Positions 20,521 to 32,125 of a stretch of 32,919 nt of DNA are shown here, piece after piece. Made by a program: the position numbers and the translations under genes. The DNA comes from Schoenoplectus triqueter (taxonomy: Eukaryota > Streptophyta > Magnoliopsida > Poales > Cyperaceae). Position 1 is the stretch's first letter. Every line of letters begins with the position of its first letter. The notes under the pieces are model-generated. The model was not told the origin of the DNA and did not search any database. It was given only the letters and a program-made list of their open reading frames with translations. Location of the stretch: contig CAXKVV010001944.1 of NCBI GenBank assembly GCA_964058805.1, positions 1-32,919 on the forward strand, read 5' to 3'.

Positions 20521-22982
20521 AAGAAAAGAGAATCAGTTTGATTCGAAATTAATTTTGAACTAAAATCGAACAAATTTTTACAATTTTTTTTCGAATCAAA
20601 CACGAACGAACTATGAACTTTGAATATTTCTTGCAACCTTATTAGTAACATAATTTATATCTTGTTAGCTCTTATCTTTTATATATTTATGGCTACAACG
20701 TAAATATTAGTTTTATTCCAATTGTCTTCATGAATCACAAATTTTTAGTTTTAACTCTTAGTCATAGCTAAAATTTATCCAACTCGTGAAATCAATATCC
20801 GACAAGCACATAGTAATAATAAAATTTCAATTTAATAGATAAGCTAAACTTCTTATAGGTTAATTAAAGTTTATGTCAGTATGTGACACATGAAAAATCC
20901 AACTGATGAGTAGAACTAAGTCACGAGCACTCTATTTATTTAACGATATAAAATTTATGTTATGGAACAATAATTTCAGTCAAACTTATGAATTTTATTT
21001 ACTTCGATGTTATTGTGCATCTCAAATACATAAATACAATAATGAAACTTATTGAGATCTATCCATGAAAAATTAAGTCCTCAAATTAATAGGTGATCAG
21101 TTTACATAATAATTTTGGATATGTGTTTGAACTTTAATAAAATAAATTATGCAAATCAGATTTACATTCACATATATGAAATTGTGCTTTGAGAGAGATG
21201 CATTTTAATTTTCAAACATGTTAAGATTCTAATTTAGACAATTGATGATTATGCATGCAGGCGCTAATTTGATTGAGGAAAATCACTTTGGCAATGTTTA
21301 TTTCAACAATATTTGTAATAGATTTTGAAATAATTTTAAAAGTATCAAAATATAGTAATGCTTATACACATATTCGTAAACATAACAAATTAATATTCAA
21401 AAGAACTAATGAGATCATTTTATATGTCAATATAGATCGTCAAAATTGTATGAGTTCATTATCTCAGATTAAAATTGCACGGGCTCAATAAATTATACGA
21501 GTTCATTAGCTCATATCAAGATTTATTTTTACACAATTGCACGAGTTTGATTTTCAGATTTATTTAATTTTGAAATAATAATATTAATTTTGATTTTCAG
21601 ACTTGTTTAATTTTGAAATAACAATGTTTATTTTGATTTTCAGACTTATTTAATTTTGAAATAACAATGTCTCCGCCAAAACAATAATGTTTAATTTGAC
21701 ATTATTTTTTTCAAATATATAACTTGAAATTAATTGTAATTAAGGAATTTGGAGCTTAAGTTACAAAATCAACAATGTTTAATTTTCAAACTTGTTAAGG
21801 TTTGTAGTCTCAAAATGTTAAATTTTTAGAAAATATTTAATTTTGAGACTTAAGCTGAAGTGGAGTTACAGAAATTTGGATTAAGTTACAAAAATTTTAA
21901 TAAAACTTTAGCAGAATAATGTTGGATTTTGAATCTCGCTTTCGCCAAATAATCTAGCCGGCTTCTCCAATTTATTTTCCCGCCTCTTTCATTCTCAGCC
22001 ATAACAATTTCTTTCTTTAACCTAAATGAAATTTCAATCTCCGCCAAAATGAATTGACAATCCGTCAAATTTAGAGATGCCGCCAAATTTGGAGATGCCG
22101 CCAAAAAATCATTTACCAGGCATCCCAGGGAGATTCCTTTTTTTTAGGTGGGGGACTAATAGGCACTGGGACTGAGGGAAGGGGCCTAAAGTAAGAGACA
22201 TTAGTCTCAGCTGAGCCGGAGTTGGAGGCGGTCATGGCTGAGGAATTTTCTACTTCCATAGGCATCGCTCACAACAGGCTCAAAGCTACTTTCTTTCTCT
22301 CTTTCCGACTTTGATTCCAAACTAACCCGAATAAAATATTGGACCAAAAAAAGGCGAGAGCTACCAGTCTTACGACAATCACTTTTCTCCTCTCCCTTTC
22401 TCCCGATCAAGAAATAGGTAATATAAATCAATCAAACAACTCTTTCTCTAACTTTTATTTTTATTACACATTAGCTGTTGCAATGGTTTTACTATGACTT
22501 CATTTTAATTATTACTCACAGGGATATTGACAATTGACATTACTACAGAACTTCAATATTTCTTACAAAAATATTGACATTACTCACAGAAATAACGACT
22601 CTAATTTTATTTTTACAATTAGTATCATATTTGCTCTTCTAACAGAAGAAATAAATCAAGTAATTAACATTTATTGGCTCTTCTATCTCTATCTTGTTAC
22701 ACCTCTAATTTTCCTCCCTTGTCCTAATCAAACATCCAGAAACCTATCATGTTTTCTTAAATTTGATATTAGTATGGCTCAAGTGAAAACTAAAAAATCT
22801 CTGCTGCATAGAAATATTGGCATTATTATATAAATAGTTGTTTCTTTGTACTGGTAATATATATGCTAGCTTGCCCTAAAATAACTTTTGGTACTTTAAT
22901 TTCTATTCAAACAACACATATATACTATTTTCTGCCTTAATCAAACACTCTTTCATGCTACTTATGACACAGATTTCTTCAT
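20521..22982. other. CACTA interior, AT-rich
   Basis: No transposase domain is seen in any frame. It contains a 43-bp tandem repeat (21549-21670), several CCGCCAAA motifs around 21950-22110, and a CT-rich block at 22290-22410 that could be a promoter or leader for the small gene downstream. Confidence 0.45.
21549..21670 (+). repeat. 43-bp tandem repeat, about three copies
   Basis: GATTTTCAGA followed by (C/T)TT(A/G)TTTAATTTTGAAATAA recurs with starts at 21549, 21592 and 21635, a period of 43 bp, with few substitutions. The third copy is cut short at AACAATGTC. Confidence 0.8.
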
Positions 22983-23980
22983 ATGGCTGGTACAAAGTCT
23001 TCTCTACTAAGGGAATTACAAATAGGAAATGATGAAACTAGTGATGGTAGTGAACTCTGTGATCCAGAAACTATAGTTTACTGTTATTAATATGCATGCA
23101 GTATGCGGAGTTCAACATCCTATTTTTTAGATAATAAAGACTGAATTTAAGATAATTATTGGGATGTACAGCTTTGTTGATAACATACTAATTTCACTCA
23201 TAGGATCATCATGGTCTCATTTCTCAGTCATTTCAAAGAGCTATGAGGATGCATGTAGTTTTATCTCAGGTGAATTTTCAACTTTCTATAGTGAGAATTG
23301 AGTGCAAACAAATAAGGTTTTGATGTTTCACAATACTAATTTTTATTGTTCACTGTATGTTGTGCTTGTAGGGTCATAGTCTCGTTTCTCAGCTAACTCA
23401 AGAACATCATATGTCTTTATTTCGGGTAAGTATAATTTCTAACAATTTTGAATGGGTGATGGTGTTTGACAGGAGTTGTGTAAGATTTTTATAGTTTTTA
23501 ACATTAGAGTGGACTAGTATTGTGAGATTCATGTATGCCAAAATCTGTAGATTTAGTTTGTGTTTTAAGACTTTGCTGAAATTGATATAACAAATAGGTA
23601 TGAATGTTGGTAACAAAATATATAGATTCAAATGTCTAAGGTTTGATCAATTTTTAATATTGGGTTTAAACATGCGTTTAGTGGTAAATATTATAAATTT
23701 ATATTAGGGTAAGAAGAAAAAGCTGTATTGTATATGCTTCAAAATAGAGAGATATAGAGGACCTAATTTTACAAATGTAAGTTGTTTAATTGTACTGATG
23801 CTTCAAAGTAAAAGATCTTAAGTATATATATTTTTTGTTCTATACTAGGGATTATCTTCAATGTCGCAATCAAATATGATGGGAGGGATGCAAGCACTTG
23901 TAACGCAAACTACAACGGGCGAGGCAGCCATGAACCGATGGTGTGAGGGACCGAACTCGGACAATCAACAAATGCAGTAG
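22983..23980 (+). CDS. Candidate spliced transposon gene, unknown protein
   Basis: Three successive exons fit canonical splice sites and all keep phase 0. Exon 23204-23269 (acceptor CATAG, donor GTGAAT) reads DHHGLISQSFQRAM then RMHVVLSQ. Exon 23372-23425 (acceptor TGTAG, donor GTAAGT) reads GHSLVSQLTQEHHMSLFR. Exon 23849-23980 (acceptor ACTAG) reads GLSSMSQSNMMGGMQ and ends SDNQQMQ-stop. Exact multiples of three (66, 54, 132 nt) with no stops argue for real coding sequence. A possible first exon begins with ATG at 22983 (MAGTKSSLLRELQIGNDE) and ends near 23080, but its donor is poor, so the start is uncertain. Gln, Ser, Met and His are frequent. Position near the right end suits a TnpA-like accessory ORF of a CACTA element, but I recognise no domain. 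Confidence 0.45.
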
Positions 23981-24332
23981 TTAGGTTTGGTATGGGTAAC
24001 AGTTTTCAATTTTTTGGTAATAGAATTATAACAATATAGCAGACAAACAACTTTTCAATTATAGCAATATAGCAGTTGATATACGGGTTTATATTTTGAC
24101 AGTTCAATACCTGTATTTTTTTATTTGATGTACTTTCAATTTGTATTTTTATATGCTATATTATTTTTCTGAAGTTATTTTCAATGCTTGATTGTTTTAA
24201 TTTATCATCAGTTGACAATTGGAAAACAAAATAAAAAGTAGGAATGCTATTTTGTGCAGGAATGGGTTCATATATTTAATTTTTTTTAAATCTGCCAGTA
24301 ATAATCAAAAGTTACTAACATAAATAATTTGT

Positions 24333-24400
24333 GTTACTGCCAGAAATAATATGGTGTTACTGAACAAATAATGTGGTGTTACTGCCAGAAATAATGGGTT
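24333..24400 (+). repeat. Interspersed GTTACTGCCAGAAATAATG motif, right side
   Basis: Three closely spaced copies (GTTACTGCCAGAAATAAT, GTTACTGAACAAATAATG, GTTACTGCCAGAAATAATGG) related to the TTACTCACAGAAATAATG array at 18974-19036 in the left part of the transposon. Confidence 0.6.
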
Positions 24401-24475
24401 TATCTATTGTAATTTTCTTAAAATCTGCGTAAATTAATTAATAATAAAAAAATAATAATGTGGATGAATAGAATT

Positions 24476-24800
24476 ATTCCGTGACTTGTTAAAATTATTT
24501 TCGTGGAAGTAAGAACCATGGAAATAATATGAGTTATTCCGTTGCCCAATTCCTCGGAACTGCCAAATGTTTACTACGGAATTAAGAACCGGAGCACTCA
24601 AACGTGAAACTATTTCCGTAGAATCATTTCCGTGCTTAATTCCTCGGAAAATGATTATCTCCGTGGTATTCTACGGAAATAGTATTTGTTCTGGCGATGA
24701 AAGTACCGTGGAAGTCTTTCCGTGGGTAATTCACGGAAATGACATCTTTTCCGTGCTTGACTCCACGGAACAAGCGTTTTTCCTTCCACGGTAATAACAA
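24476..24800. repeat. CACTA right subterminal repeats
   Basis: Dense TTCCGTGG, TTCCGTGCTTA, CTCGGAA and CACGGAAAT motifs in both orientations run up to the terminal repeat, mirroring the left array. The open frame of 75 codons at 24567-24794 is only read-through of these repeats. Confidence 0.7.
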
Positions 24801-24817
24801 CAATTCTAGTAGTGATT

Positions 24818-25430
24818 AGCCGACTTTAAATGTTAATAGAACATTTTCATTGAAGTTGCGAACATACGGTGCAGTTAAAAAAATATTTGGTCCTCAAAAA
24901 AATGATAAATAAAAAAATAATAAAATTTTTAATAAAATTTGTTTGCTCAAACAATGATAAATATGGGCGCATAAGAAGAATTGAATCTGTTGTCCTATTA
25001 TTTCTCCAAACGACCAACATAAAATAGATAATTGGAGTATTCATAGGCCGAGTTCACATCCTCTATAGTGACAACAACTTTAAAATGTATAGTGAGTAGT
25101 TTTTTTTGTAGTTGTTACAATATTCGAGAAGCATTAAGATTCACGCTGAGCTTTTTTAATAATTAAGATTAATTAAACTGACCACTGTAAAAAAAATATA
25201 TCACTACAGAATTACTGAATTACTGAATCCAAATCTTTTGTGCATCTCCAAAATAATATATATTCCTTCCAATTTCATCAAACAAAAAAATCTCTTTCTC
25301 TGACTCTCTCTAATCTCAATGGCGTGGGGACAATACCATTTCCTTCCAGTCGTCCACTGTACCAACTATACTATGTGGGTCCCACGATTAAATACACGTA
25401 CCAGAAAATACTTGACCCAAAATCCCAAAT
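24818..25430. promoter_or_regulatory. Upstream region of the RBK-like kinase gene
   Basis: The space between the CACTA element and the kinase gene holds no other gene. TATATAT at 25256-25262 is a possible TATA box, placing a start near 25285-25290; this is inference only. The CACTA right end lies 991 bp upstream of the kinase start codon, so the transposon forms the distal promoter boundary. Confidence 0.3.
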
Positions 25431-25680
25431 GCCCCCCTCCCCTGTCTTTAATTAGCTCTTTTCCCTCTCTCAGTCTCTCAGTCTCTCTCTCCCGTGTGGG
25501 TCTTTGAATTGTTTCTCTCTCTCTGTTTCTCTTCTTTTGAGAATAACTGAGGCAGCCTAAACTAAGCTAATAGGCATATCTCTGGTTTCGTACTAACAAA
25601 AAGCTGTTTCCCTCTCTTATCACTTGTCACTGCTCTCTCTTTCTCTCTCCGTCTCTCCCAATTCCCAAACCCATTTTGTT
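25431..25680 (+). promoter_or_regulatory. Pyrimidine-rich leader or Y-patch region
   Basis: Long CT-rich runs (CTCTCAGTCTCTCAGTCTCT, TTTCTCTCTCTCTG, CTCTCTTTCTCTCTCCG) precede the kinase start codon. Plant core promoters and 5' leaders often contain such patches. It could also harbour a 5' untranslated intron acceptor (TTGGTTATAG near 25692). Confidence 0.45.
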
Positions 25681-25704
25681 TCTTGGTTATAGGATCATAG
25701 GAAT

Positions 25705-25769
25705 ATGCATCAATGGTTCTTTATCTCCCAGTAAAAAAGTCCGAAACTTTTTCACGAAGAAATACATAG
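25705..25769 (+). promoter_or_regulatory. Two overlapping upstream ORFs in the kinase leader
   Basis: ATG at 25705 opens a frame of 9 codons (MHQWFFISQ, stop ending 25734). ATG at 25713 opens one of 18 codons (MVLYLPVKKSETFSRRNT, stop 25767-25769). Both close before the main ATG at 25806 in different frames. If the transcript begins upstream of 25705 without splicing this part out, they would lower translation of the kinase. Confidence 0.45.
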
Positions 25770-25805
25770 GCGAGGCTGAGAAGGGAACGAGCCGAGGTAC
25801 AAAGA

Positions 25806-28800
25806 ATGGCTTCCAATAAAGGTAAACTATTTTTTTGAAAAAAACTTTCTTTTCTGTCAATATTGACATTTTTATCGGGATAAATAACGTAGTATTTTCA
25901 TTCTAAAGAGTTATAGAGAGAGTTCTTCTGGGAGTTCCTATGAATAATAGTGTTTTTGTTCCAAATTTTCTTTCTTTATTTTTGTCTTTTAATGAAACGG
26001 ATGAGTATTTATTTCAATCTCCAGAGACAACAGAGGAGAGAGCCGTAGAAATCTCTACCACTGAGAAAGGTACTTGTGGGCTTTTCAAAGTTTGCAATAG
26101 ATTTAAGTTCCTTTTTAGTATATTTATGTGCCATTTTCTCTGCTTTTTACATTTCCTGAAAGTGTTTCTGATGCCATGTTTGGACTGATTAATGGAAAAA
26201 CACTATTTCCAGAGCCTAAAAAAATGAAAATGAAAAAAAATATAGTTAAAGTTGCAGTCATGGAATTCCCTATTTGTGGGGTTTGTCTTTATTTTCTGGG
26301 GTGGAGCGGCTAATAAGAAAATAATTTATTATGCATCCGACTTCTTTTACCTCTCCAATTTTATATTTATTTAGGCCCAATTTGATTTGTCCCCAAAAAG
26401 ACCACAACGGGCCACGATGTGGTCCCTATCTCCAAATAGCACTCATAACTCGTTATACTAAAAGGCACTAAAAAGTATTATCTTGTATCCTACATTGTGC
26501 AGATATATTCGCATATTTTTTGGCGGCATATAGATTATTTTCTTTAATACCGCCGCATGATATACTTCGTCGTTTCATATCGGAACAAAAGAAATCTTCC
26601 CTTGAGAAATGCTGTATATTTCTAAGTCAGAACTCAAAAGGGACCAATGTCAAACAATAAATTTCAAGATTTGCATATTTCATACAGGCTTCTTGATAGT
26701 TTTTAATCTTTAAAGGGGTTCATGAATTTTGATGATTTATGAGGACAAATGAAGCAATTACTAGTAAAACTCAAAATAGTTCTACTTTTGTGCTCAGGAA
26801 AAGGGGAGAGTGAAAATTCTGAATCAGATCATGATGAATGCAACACATCACCAAGTATTGGCACAGATCTTGATGCAGGGAATGGCATTGATATCTCATC
26901 CTCAGAGGAGTTAAGAGGATCAGAAAGCCCCTGTAAGTACAACTGATTAAGCAACCAAATACAATAAGAGAGGATATTAATTACTGCAATTTTCTGCTTA
27001 CCCTTACAAAATATGGAATCATAAAGGAAAAAAAAACTCTGTAGTCTGTACTAAAGAACACTGTATGTTGATTGAACATTCTGTTATTACCTTCTATAAG
27101 CCTGATTAATTGTATTAAATGTTGTTTACTCGTCCACTATTTGTTTATTTGAGAGAGAATGTGAGAGCATCAGGAGCAATATACAAAATTAACTTCTAAT
27201 GAACTATAAAACTAGTAGATGATGGTGATTTACCTTGTTAATTGGAAAACATTTCATGCATCTTTTCCACTGTGTGACATCTTGCTGGAGTTTGATCAAG
27301 TTTTAGATAAGCCTAAGATAGGACCTCATGCAACTAAAAATAATAAAAAAAAGCATTGTAGACTTTAAATGCCACTTTTAGTTATTTTGCTCTTACACAT
27401 CTTGATTAATTGTTTAACACACATTTGCCCCTCAAAATTTTAATTTAGCGAGAGAGGCAAAGAAAGAAGATTCTGGTCCCACTGAAGCTTCTCCGCAGGG
27501 GCCACTTGAGGTAACCATATTAAGTAGCACAAGCTCCAGTGCAGGCACTGATCTTGATGCAATCTCGTCAATGGATCAAGCTGTTGATTCACCTAACTCA
27601 GGTTTGACAATTCTTCATTAAACAGTAGATATTTACTGGCATGTATAGGTGCTTTGCAAAGTAGATCATCTTCTTTTCCTTTAGGTTACAGTTTATATGT
27701 TTGATTTCTCTCTGCTAGGGTGTTATGCATTGTAAGATATTAAAGCTTGGATATATTTAAATTCAGTTTGTGTGTACTGTGTACAGGCAAGACAAATTTG
27801 ATTTATTAGAAAACCAAGCCTCCATTACTGCCTTTTACATAATTTATTTTCACTCCCCTTGCTTTTCTCAAAAGTACTAGAAAAAGAAAATTATCTCGGC
27901 CTTGACTGAAACAATTTATAGTAATTGTTACCCTCTTTGTTTGGTAATGATTCCTTTGTTGTGAATATAGTCAATATTACTGTATTTATTGCATTTTTAG
28001 TGAAAGAAGAACAAAATTCTGAACCAGACCCAGAAGAAAGCTCCTACCAATCTTCACCACAAGCAGTTCTTGAAACAATGAGTTCAAGCTTCAGCACAGA
28101 TTCTGATGCAAGTGGCAATGAATGGCAAATCCTGAATCATAATGGTATTTGATCTTCTTGTTGTTGTTGGTATTTTCAATTTATTATTTTAATAAAAATT
28201 TAGCTATCTTATCTACTGTCAGAAAAGATATCTACACCGCATAATACAGAGTACTTCCTCCATTTTATTGCATCATTTCTATGTGCTCTGTAAACAGAGA
28301 ATGGAGAAACTAAACCAGTTACCAAACCTGATGCTGATGCCAGTCCTGACATATTAACTGGGTCAACCGTCAGCACTGATTCTGATCCAAAAAATGCCAA
28401 TCAAACCTTCATCTCAAAATCAAGGCCACAGCGAGATGCCTCCGGTCAATGGAGAAGTTTGATAAGTGGCCTGATAATGAGGAAGAAGAAACCAAAAGCA
28501 ATGGCACGTGCCAAAACTTTTCCACCAAACCCAGATCCTGGGAGGAGCCCAAACCTCAAATGGTGCTTGGAGCGGCTCAAGAATGTAAAGGAGGAGAAGA
28601 TGGCTACAATCATGCCTGAGGTAAAGTTCAGGCCCTCTTGGAGGAGTTTTGATTTTCAGGAGCTTGTTGACGCCACCGATGGGTTTAGTGAAGGTAGACT
28701 TCTATTATTCAACTGGATAAATTTTAGAAAGATACATTGTGGATTTTATGGAAAATCAACAACTAAACCTGAATTTTGTTTGCCAAATGTTTTGTAATGA

Positions 28801-31301
28801 ACAATAATGCCTCTTAAGTCTTAACACGGTACGTAGACAATTGAAGAATTTCATGGAATTTTAAGAAATTAGGGCAAATTCAAATGACAAGAGAGGCATC
28901 TTCTGGAGCTATGTCAACTACCCCTTTAGTCAAAAGTCAAAACTACATTCTGCTTTTCTGTATAGAATCATGTTTATCCAACATTCATTGGCTGAGGTAT
29001 TTTCTTTTGATAAAACCGCTGACTTCTCGAAATTGAATGGAAAATTTAAGAATGGAGACTTCTAATCTTCTGAAGAGCCACAAACTTATTATCCCATGTA
29101 TAAAATGCGGCATGCTTATTGTTCTTCTCGTTCTTCCTGCTTGAAACTTGAACAGAAAATTTGCTGGGAAAAGGTGGTCATGCAGAGGTGTATAAAGGCC
29201 AACTCCAGGACGGACAACTGGTGGCAGTAAAAAGGTTGACTGATGGGAAAAATGAGGAAACTAGGATGGGCGATTTCTTATCAGAGCTGGGAATCATAGC
29301 ACATGTCAACCACCCAAATGCTGCACAGTTATTAGGTTTTAGTGCTGAAGGGGGACTTCACATGATTCTAAAATTTTCTCCTCATGGCAGCCTTGCCTCT
29401 CTTCTTCATGGTAATTTTTCATCATTTCCATGATGTTCTGTTATTTTTCAATTGTTAGTTTGTGTTTTGATGCTGCTGGGAGAAATACAAGAAGTTGTCC
29501 AGATATTGTCAGACTTTCGGGATATACGAAGTGCAACGCAGTGCTCAATGTTGCAATCAAATTTCAATCTCAGTTGTTTGCATTAAGGCCATAAATTAGT
29601 GCTTAGATTTATTCAACCTTGGTTATGTATGTAGAAACTTGTTAGCAAACAACATGCCAATGATAAATATTTTTCTTTTCAGGTTCCAAGGAAGGCCTTG
29701 ATTGGAGAATTAGGTATAAGATTGCCATAGGCATAGCCGAAGGTCTCCATTATCTACACAAGGGGTGCCATCGGCGCATTATTCACAGAGATATAAAGGC
29801 CTCAAATATACTTTTAACTGAAGACTACCAACCACAGGTCCAGAAATTCCATTTCCTATTTGATATTTCATGGTTCTTGGTCCTTGTGTTGCTCCCTTGC
29901 TAACTCAGGCTTAATTGAGATTTGTAGTCTTATTCCAAATGATATTTTTGAGCAAAGTACCCAAGACTAGTGTCTTAACAGTATTGATATTGACCATATT
30001 AGTAATTTTCTTATTTGTTCTGTCATTTTGGCACTGAATTAACATACACCCATTTGTGTAGATATCTGATTTTGGGCTCGCAAAATGGCTTCCTGACGAG
30101 TGGCCTCATCATATTGTTTTCCCCATTGAAGGCACTTTTGGGTACATATAAATTCAAATCTATTCATACATAGTAATTTTTTGTTAGTAATGATTCTTCT
30201 ACCGTGCAATACCATGGAAGAAGGATAATGAGAACACGTGTACACATCTGTGCACGAATTTAGTGTGAGGATCAGATAAGAGTTCTTTTACACTGTGATC
30301 CTTCAAATTTCTTCTATTTCGTTATTGATACAGTATGTGATAGTTCAGGTACTTGGCACCCGAGTACTTCATGCATGGAGTGGTCAATGAGAAAACTGAT
30401 GTATTTGCTTATGGAGTCATTTTGCTTGAGCTCATAACTGGTCGAAGAGCTGTTGATTCATCTCGTCAGAGCCTGGTCATATGGGTAAATTTTATTTTAA
30501 TATATCATTCTTATGTGTTGATTCCTTTTATGTGCTTTGTAAATTAGTTGCGAGTGTATCCTCCTTGGATTTCACTTCTCTAAACAAGTGCCATACTTCC
30601 ATGCACTTACTAATTTTTTTGTAAGTTTGCTAGATGGTTGATACAAACTTATTAGTTGCTATGTATTGTTAATTAGCACTTGCCACCTGAAATGAAGTTC
30701 AAGGTTAAATCCTTCTCTCCATTCATCCTCAAATGTAGGCAAAGCCTTTGCTTGATCAGAACAAGGTTAAAGATCTGGTTGATCCATCGCTAGGAAATGC
30801 TTATGATATGAAAGAAATGGAACAGTTGCTCATGGTGGCCTCCATGTGCATTCATCACACCTCCACTGCTCGCCCTAGCATGCAATCAGTAAGTCTTTAA
30901 AGAATTCAACCAACCAACAGAGTTATAGAGTAATCGATCTTTGTACCCCTGATTTCAAATCCTAGTGCTTTTCGATATGAAATAAGTAATGGTTGAACCT
31001 TGTATCTTATTTCGAAAAGATGTTTTAAAAATTAGAAAGTAAAAAGTACCATTCTGTTGTCACCCCAGCCAGCATTAGGTAACACTGATTATATATGTTT
31101 AGATCAAATATAACAGAAAAATTGCATCAACAGGTAGTGAGACTTTTAAAGGGGGAGGAAGGATCAGTGGAGCTCATGAGAGGAGAGTGGAAGCCAAAAG
31201 TGTTGAGGCCGCCAGTTGTTGATGCTTGTGAAGCTGATGATTACACATCATCACGGTACCTTAATGATCTCAATCGGTACAAGCAGCTCGCATTGGAGTA
31301 G
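25806..31301 (+). CDS. RBK2: Receptor-like cytosolic Ser/Thr kinase, RBK2-like (RLCK VI)
   Basis: Twelve exons: 25806-25821, 26025-26069, 26798-26932, 27449-27601, 28001-28144, 28298-28693, 29156-29410, 29683-29837, 30062-30141, 30349-30484, 30739-30888 and 31134-31301. All introns are GT-AG, all phases agree and the total is 1,833 nt (610 aa). Residues 1-230 are acidic, Ser-rich and probably disordered, with four T-D-x-D motifs near residues 43, 99, 149 and 191. [12 protein letters not shown] opens the kinase region. The glycine loop is [11 protein letters not shown] (301-311), the catalytic Lys is in AVKRL (K322), then HRD-IKASN (D418), DFG (436-438) and APEY (463-466), so it is an active-type RD kinase. 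The C-terminus is [14 protein letters not shown]. There is no signal peptide or membrane span. RBK proteins bind ROP GTPases; that role is inferred. RBK1 or another class VI member remains possible. Confidence 0.9.
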
Positions 31302-32125
31302 CATTGCTGAATCTCTCCTCGAAATTGAAGTGACTGCCAACCAATGATGTGTATTCATTCTAGCTGCTTTTGATGTCCATGTTCCAAATTATCAAGTGAC
31401 TTGTGGGCCTAGTCAAGTAGGTAGATCAGCTTGAATATGAGATTTCTCATCTTTGTGTGCATCTGTGTGCGCGTGCTATTGAGTGTCTTAAAGGCATCTT
31501 AAATTTTGTAAATATTCTTGATAGAGGTTTAAATTTTAATTGATGCAACAAATCAACTCTTTTGGATATTCTTGTTGAGATGATTATACAGTGTGGCTAT
31601 AGATCGGATTTGCACTAGCGTGCACCCAGAAAAAAGTGGAAATCTTTTTTCTTTTTTCAAACTTTATATAATATAAATATGCAACATACGGTGATGTTTA
31701 TATGGAGCTGAGAAACGATTTTTGGATAATGCAGCATGCATATATCATGTTCTCTTTTCGAAGTTTTGTGATGAACTCTTTGTCAGTACAGGGACGGTCT
31801 TGTTGCTTTGACAGTTCTGTGACTCGGTACTAGTTATGAAGCAGCAGCAGAAAACCATGTAGAAAAGTAGAGACATATCAAGGACAACAGTACCAGTTAT
31901 GAAGCTTTTCTATTATTGAAGGTCGTATCATGCTCCACAGTACCAATAATAACCAATTACAGAGTTACAAAAGCTGAGGTTCTGTACAAATTGCCATACG
32001 CAAAGACTCAACAACTAAAAACTTGCACATTGCTCAAAATGGAAAATTAACCATTTTCTGGGAAGTGTCAAAATATATGTACAATATCAGTCCCGGAGGT
32101 GGGAGCGCAATTAGACAATTACACA
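31302..32125. other. Convergent intergenic region and 3' untranslated sequences
   Basis: The kinase gene and the bisphosphatase gene end towards each other with 824 bp between stop codons. The part after 31302 reads like a T-rich plant 3' untranslated region. No other gene is evident, and the open frame of 70 codons at 32023-32235 overlaps the antisense of the bisphosphatase exon and is rejected. Confidence 0.6.

Larger units (their letters stand above)
18264..24814 (+). mobile_element. CACTA (En/Spm-type) transposon, apparently non-autonomous, 6.55 kb
   Basis: The ends are CACTACTAGAATT at the left and AATTCTAGTAGTG at the right. Over 29 bp the inverted repeats agree in 26 positions, diverging only in a short spacer before TTATTACCGTGG. 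ATT at 18261-18263 and at 24815-24817 is the 3-bp target duplication expected of CACTA transposition. Subterminal regions (about 18284-18580 and 24476-24800) are dense in short CCACGGAAAT/TTCCGTGG repeats in both orientations, as in sites bound by TnpA-type proteins of this superfamily. No long transposase frame is visible, so it probably depends on a transposase made elsewhere. A spliced small gene lies near its right end, taken here as its 3' side. Confidence 0.88.

Noticed and set aside
24567..24794. Open frame of 75 codons at the right end of the CACTA element
   Set aside because: It only reads through the short CACGGAAAT subterminal repeats.
26212..26313. Extra kinase exon starting after TTTCCAG near 26212
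   Set aside because: It would keep phase at its start but has no good donor before the stop, and exons 2 and 3 join correctly without it.
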